Of a stretch of DNA of 46,978 nt, positions 44,113 through 46,978 are shown one piece after another; position 1 is the first letter of the stretch, and every line of letters begins with the position of its first letter. Location: positions 1 through 46,978 of the forward strand of contig JAZKSG010000007.1 in NCBI GenBank assembly GCA_036626215.1, written 5' to 3'. The DNA is from JAZKSG01 sp036626215 (GTDB taxonomy: Archaea > Thermoplasmatota > E2 > DHVEG-1). The translations under genes and the position numbers were made by a program. The notes under the pieces are model-generated. The model worked only from the letters and a program-made list of their open reading frames with translations. It had not been told where the DNA came from and did no database searches.

Positions 44113-45197
44113 ATAGAAAAATAATAGCTTTTGGTTTAATCTCTATGATGCTGATTGCGGCATTACCAATATCTGCTACAGCGGTAGATACAGATGAACA
44201 GGCAGATTTTTTAGAAAAAGAGAATTTTTCTGAGACAAAAGAAGTGAATTCCGATGAAGATATAAATCTTGTTTTAGAAAACCCTGGTGAAACAGTGCTT
44301 CAAACTGGTAGTGATTCTACAGGTGGAAAAGGTCATATGGCTGGATGGTTGACAATTCAAACCAAGGGTAAAGGTTTTAAAATTTTTCTTCCCATCAATC
44401 TTTTAGGTATTGCTCATCCAATGTCTGCTTTACAATATCCCGAGTTGAATCCTTTTGGTATGGAGTATTATTTTGGCTATATTGTTTATAATGATCCGAA
44501 TGCTACTACTAAGATTACCAAGAGAAATGGTGAGACAAAATGGATTAACGGGAGTCATTCACTTTTTACCACTTTTTTCAACAGTAGAAGTTTAAGTCAG
44601 GTAGGGATGCTATTTAACGATGGTTTAATTGATGGGCTTGGAGGACCACAGATTCCAGTACATTTATTGGCTGCGATTCTTTCTGGTATATGGAATAGTT
44701 TAATACCCAGTGCACCTTTGTTCGATTTCACTCGCCTTCATAATTTTACTTCTACTTTTCAATCTTGGCCTCTCTACTTTCCATCTAACTTTGATCCTCT
44801 TTTTGACACGCCCTTTTTAAATGAGATACAAAAATTTCCTCTTCCTATCATAAGTAATTTATCCGGTATGTTGGGGTTAGGAATTGAAGATATAGGTGAT
44901 ATTTCAGGTCTCGTCACTAAAATGATGATTTTTGCTTTCGGTAGTATACTTTTCCAATATCTTATTGTTAACAGATTCACTCCTTTTCTCTGTCCTTTGA
45001 TTTCATTTATTGAAGCATATGGATGGGGGTTTACCCCTGGTCCATCTTATTCGCTTTTTGTTGGTTATAACGAAAACCCGAACCCTAAAATTCTTGATGG
45101 TGTACAGTCTGTTCAGGATAGAATTCAAAATGGGATGTTGAAGATTGATCGTCTTTTGGAAAATATGTTCGGCAGATTTTTAGAAAATGATGCTTAA
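44109..45197 (+). CDS. Secreted or membrane-attached protein coupled to the C25-like protein
   Basis: No family is recognised. The 362-residue protein has a clear signal peptide (about 1-25, ending ATA), an acidic linker, then a hydrophobic, Pro/Phe-rich domain with MAGWLTIQTKGKGFKIFLPIN, several N-glycosylation sequons, and one or two possible membrane segments near 265-305 (VTKMMIFAFGSILFQYLIV). The C-terminus, IDRLLENMFGRFLEND, is an amphipathic helix. The start codon lies inside the stop of the large C25-like gene (ATGA overlap), which implies translational coupling and a joint function at the cell surface. Confidence 0.65.
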   Translation: MNRKIIAFGLISMMLIAALPISATAVDTDEQADFLEKENFSETKEVNSDEDINLVLENPGETVLQTGSDSTGGKGHMAGWLTIQTKGKGFKIFLPINLLGIAHPMSALQYPELNPFGMEYYFGYIVYNDPNATTKITKRNGETKWINGSHSLFTTFFNSRSLSQVGMLFNDGLIDGLGGPQIPVHLLAAILSGIWNSLIPSAPLFDFTRLHNFTSTFQSWPLYFPSNFDPLFDTPFLNEIQKFPLPIISNLSGMLGLGIEDIGDISGLVTKMMIFAFGSILFQYLIVNRFTPFLCPLISFIEAYGWGFTPGPSYSLFVGYNENPNPKILDGVQSVQDRIQNGMLKIDRLLENMFGRFLENDA

Positions 45198-45222
45198 AAA
45201 AAAGATAACCCTTTCTTTTTTT
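45194..45222. terminator. Bidirectional A/T-tract terminator
   Basis: Between two convergent genes, an A tract (AAAAAAAAG) is followed by CTTTCTTTTTTT. The tracts can pair weakly, and each gives an oligo-T run on one strand, as expected for archaeal termination in both directions. Confidence 0.45.
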
Positions 45223-45228
45223 ATATTT

Positions 45229-45420
45229 CTACAGGATGTCGTCATGTTGCCATTTGTCATCTGATTTTTGATTCTGATTGAAAAAATCTTTCTGAATATT
45301 TTTAAAACTACGATTCATGGCTTTTCTAAAAAACCAGCTGAGGATACGTGGCCCCAATATAAAAACTAGGAGCAAGACCGCTATTATTCCTGTGATGAAT
45401 CCAACTAAAAACATAAACAC
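45229..45420 (-). CDS. Small single-pass membrane protein
   Basis: The 63-residue product has an N-terminal membrane helix (about 3-25, FLVGFITGIIAVLLLVFILG), a basic amphipathic stretch (WFFRKAMNRSFKNIQKDFF) and a hydrophilic end. AGGTGAAA lies 7-14 bases before the ATG on the minus strand, a good Shine-Dalgarno match, which supports it as a real gene. No family is recognised. It is isolated between the surface-protein operon and the HEPN-MNT pair. Confidence 0.55.
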   Translation of the reverse strand: MFMFLVGFITGIIAVLLLVFILGPRILSWFFRKAMNRSFKNIQKDFFNQNQKSDDKWQHDDIL

Positions 45421-45510
45421 AGCTTTTTTTCACCTCAGATTTATTTTTCTTCATTAGACAAACAGTTATATGGCGGTATTAACTTTTATGGTATCCAGTA
45501 TTAGTGTTTT

Positions 45511-46137
45511 TTAAGTTTCAACTGTAAAAAGTTCTATATTTTTAGCGTTTACCTCATATTTTTTTAAAATTTCAAACATTTTATTCTTGTATTTAAAAGG
45601 AATCAAAACAGCGCTTTTACCTACCTTTTTTCCATCCCATTCCTCTAATAAACCTTTGATTTTTCTTTCTTGGGTTTGATAGCCATAGAGTTTATTTAAA
45701 AAAGCGGTTCTACTTTTACCTATTTTGTTCCAGTGGAAAAGAAGTTGATGTTGGGTGCCAATTGGTGCTTCAACAGGTTTAAAATCACCCCAGAGAACTT
45801 TTCCAGTGGCTGTGATACTTCTATGTAACTCCTTCCACTGAGAGAGTTTCCCTGTTTTGATGTTGATTTCATTTTCAACTCCTTTTGATCTAAATAACAT
45901 GTAATCTTTGCTTTCATAGAACTGCTCCAAAACAGTTTCAACATCTGTTTCTATATCGGCTTCTGTATCAATAAAAATATCTACATCACTTTCCTCTTCT
46001 GCGGTTCCTTTTGCAACAGATCCATAAAGAATTATCTGATCGATTTCTTTGAATTTTTCTTCTAACTGTTTTTGTAGAAAAGAAACGAATCTATAACTGT
46101 AGGCGACTATTTTCTCATTTAATTTCAATTTTCTCAC
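45511..46137 (-). CDS. MNT-type nucleotidyltransferase, probable antitoxin of a HEPN-MNT pair
   Basis: The 208-residue protein has the minimal nucleotidyltransferase motif LYGSVAKGTAEEESDVDIFID (G39, S40, then D51 and D53), preceded by a helix. The C-terminal half (about 130-208) is an added helical domain with ERKIKGLLEEWDGKKVGKSAVLIPF, of unknown role. In known HEPN-MNT modules the transferase silences the HEPN toxin by adding AMP to a Tyr. Its start overlaps the end of the HEPN-like gene by 23 bp, so the pair is translated together. Confidence 0.8.
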   Translation of the reverse strand: MRKLKLNEKIVAYSYRFVSFLQKQLEEKFKEIDQIILYGSVAKGTAEEESDVDIFIDTEADIETDVETVLEQFYESKDYMLFRSKGVENEINIKTGKLSQWKELHRSITATGKVLWGDFKPVEAPIGTQHQLLFHWNKIGKSRTAFLNKLYGYQTQERKIKGLLEEWDGKKVGKSAVLIPFKYKNKMFEILKKYEVNAKNIELFTVET

Positions 46138-46549
46138 CTGTTGTTTCTTCTATAATTTTTTTAATTTCTAAAAATTCATCTATTTTCTGTTTTAACATTT
46201 TTTCATCGTTTAAAGGTGAACCATATGCAAAATCGTTACGTTTACGTTCTATTTCTCTACATTTTTCCAGTATTTTATCTATTTTTTCGATTTTTGACAA
46301 ATTGCCAGATATCTGCCTTTCTATTTTTCCTTCTATATTTTTTCTTTTTAGCCAATTATGTTTGATTTTCGCTCCGGGTTTCATAACTCCAAGTCTGTGG
46401 AAATAAATTTCTATGAGATCTACGATTCCTACTGAGAGCATGAGAGCAAGTCTTCTTTGATGAGACTGTAATCCATCTGGATCTTCTAGAGCCGTCTGGA
46501 TTTCATCTATGACTTCCTTTAAACTTTCTATGTGTTTCTCCAACCGCAT
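46115..46549 (-). CDS. HEPN-like protein, partner of the MNT nucleotidyltransferase
   Basis: The 144-residue, nearly all-helical protein has the size and position of a HEPN toxin. Its motif region reads ERKRNDFAYGSPL (101-113). The expected His of the Rx4-6HxY RNase motif is absent, with Tyr109 in its place, so RNase activity may be lost or the family may be divergent. It is the first gene of a two-gene minus-strand operon. Sites resembling operators begin directly upstream of its ATG (46547-46549). A non-toxin helical partner of a transferase is an alternative. Confidence 0.65.
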   Translation of the reverse strand: MRLEKHIESLKEVIDEIQTALEDPDGLQSHQRRLALMLSVGIVDLIEIYFHRLGVMKPGAKIKHNWLKRKNIEGKIERQISGNLSKIEKIDKILEKCREIERKRNDFAYGSPLNDEKMLKQKIDEFLEIKKIIEETTGEKIEIK

Positions 46550-46686
46550 ATGACATCTGACACACAGTTTGTATGGCGTTTGTCATTTTTAAGGTTTGTG
46601 ATGGCATCTGTCATAAAAATGTTATGACATTTGTAAGGATCAAAGTATAATTGTTTTTTTGAGTTAAGTTTTAAATGACATCCAAA
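46550..46686. promoter_or_regulatory. Array of ATGACA/TGTCAT sites upstream of the HEPN-MNT pair
   Basis: Related 12-bp strings ATGACATCTGAC (46550), ATGGCGTTTGTC (46573), ATGGCATCTGTC (46601), ATGACATTTGTA (46624) and ATGACATCCAAA (46675) follow the consensus ATGRCRTYTGTC. Start-to-start distances are 23, 28, 23 and 51. Within them, TGTCATAA (46609-46616) and TTATGACA (46622-46629) form a perfect 8-5-8 inverted repeat. The array sits where the promoter of the pair must be, so it is probably an operator region for autoregulation. Confidence 0.6.
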
Positions 46687-46978
46687 TGCTGTCCTTCATA
46701 TATGGTTCACCTACTAAGGTTGATAAAAAAAGGGGGCTGCTATGTTTGATAATGGTTTTTGGTGTGGTGAAAAGCTTGGTCATCAGTAGAGGTTAATAAT
46801 AGGTTTTTCTTCTGTTGTGGTTGCCCTTGTTGATATATGAAAGATGGCTGGTAGATGCTGGGGTTGATAAGTATGAAGGAGAGATGGTGAATTTAATAAT
46901 TATGAACTTTGGAAAATGCTGGGTGACTGAGAGATTTACTTAAAATGTAGGTTTTGTCCTAATCTGATAAAATAGTTA
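46687..46978. other. Right-edge region without a supported gene
   Basis: I see no supported gene. The plus strand is G/T-rich, with several loose repeats of GTTGATA and ATGCTGG (for example about 46854-46872 and 46915-46922). Both strands carry frequent stops. It could be decayed coding sequence or the edge of an element that continues beyond the window. Confidence 0.35.

Noticed and set aside
46700..46978. Possible C/D-box guide RNA or CRISPR-like repeats in the right-edge region because of recurring GTTGATA and ATGCTGG.
   Set aside because: No RTGATGA box paired with CTGA at proper spacing, and the repeats are irregular in length and distance.
1..46978. tRNA, rRNA and CRISPR arrays.
   Set aside because: I looked for T-loop type GGTTCGAATCC strings, conserved rRNA blocks and regular repeat-spacer patterns on both strands and found none. 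A covariance-model scan would be decisive.

Overview
The window is AT-rich archaeal DNA. The archaeal assignment rests on a UbiA-type lipid prenyltransferase of the digeranylgeranylglyceryl phosphate synthase kind, an Era-like GTPase/DUF2073/zinc-ribbon (ArvABC/OapABC) operon, TATA boxes of the TTTATATA type about 26 bp before putative start sites, and very large secreted FN3/PKD/beta-helix proteins. The secreted-protein style and a C25-like (gingipain-like) protein would fit an uncultured Thermoplasmatota lineage; that placement is inference. I saw no rRNA, tRNA, CRISPR array or transposase gene.

Layout. (1) 0.5-7.2 kb, minus strand: two tandem paralogous membrane proteins, each joining an exosortase-like membrane region without a full catalytic set to DUF4350/GATase-like domains. 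They are bracketed by two copies of a small secreted peptide gene whose first 78 codons are identical at DNA level and whose tails are unrelated; decayed relatives lie between. (2) 7.3-8.9 kb: arvC-arvB-arvA. (3) 9.1-14.9 kb: lemA-htpX, a DUF3592/arrestin-like membrane protein, a flavodoxin, an alcohol dehydrogenase and a minus-strand AIM24/small-membrane-protein operon. (4) 14.9-17.2 kb: isoprenoid-lipid genes (UbiA prenyltransferase, polyprenol-kinase-like protein, divergent nucleotide-kinase-like protein). (5) 17.2-18.6 kb: a promoter-bearing intergenic element between convergent genes, a Nudix hydrolase and purQ. (6) 18.7-24.8 kb: a sulfate activation and transfer operon (RHH regulator, ATP sulfurylase, DHH phosphoesterase, APS kinase, sulfotransferase, SLC13 permease, UspA). 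(7) 24.9-29.1 kb: glmS between two GlmU-like bifunctional paralogues. (8) 29.2-45.2 kb: an ABC exporter divergent from a 3,004-residue surface protein, then a membrane-anchored C25-like protein overlapping a secreted partner. (9) 45.2-47.0 kb: a small membrane protein and a HEPN-MNT pair with an array of ATGACA/TGTCAT sites upstream.

How the parts may work together: the operon at 18.7-24.8 kb can import sulfate, activate it to APS and PAPS and transfer it to an acceptor. The DHH protein is a candidate for clearing the product PAP. The amino-sugar genes next door make UDP-HexNAc-type precursors, and the large secreted proteins downstream are plausible glycosylated acceptors. Most of these links are inference from gene order. 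The least explained region is 0.5-7.2 kb.
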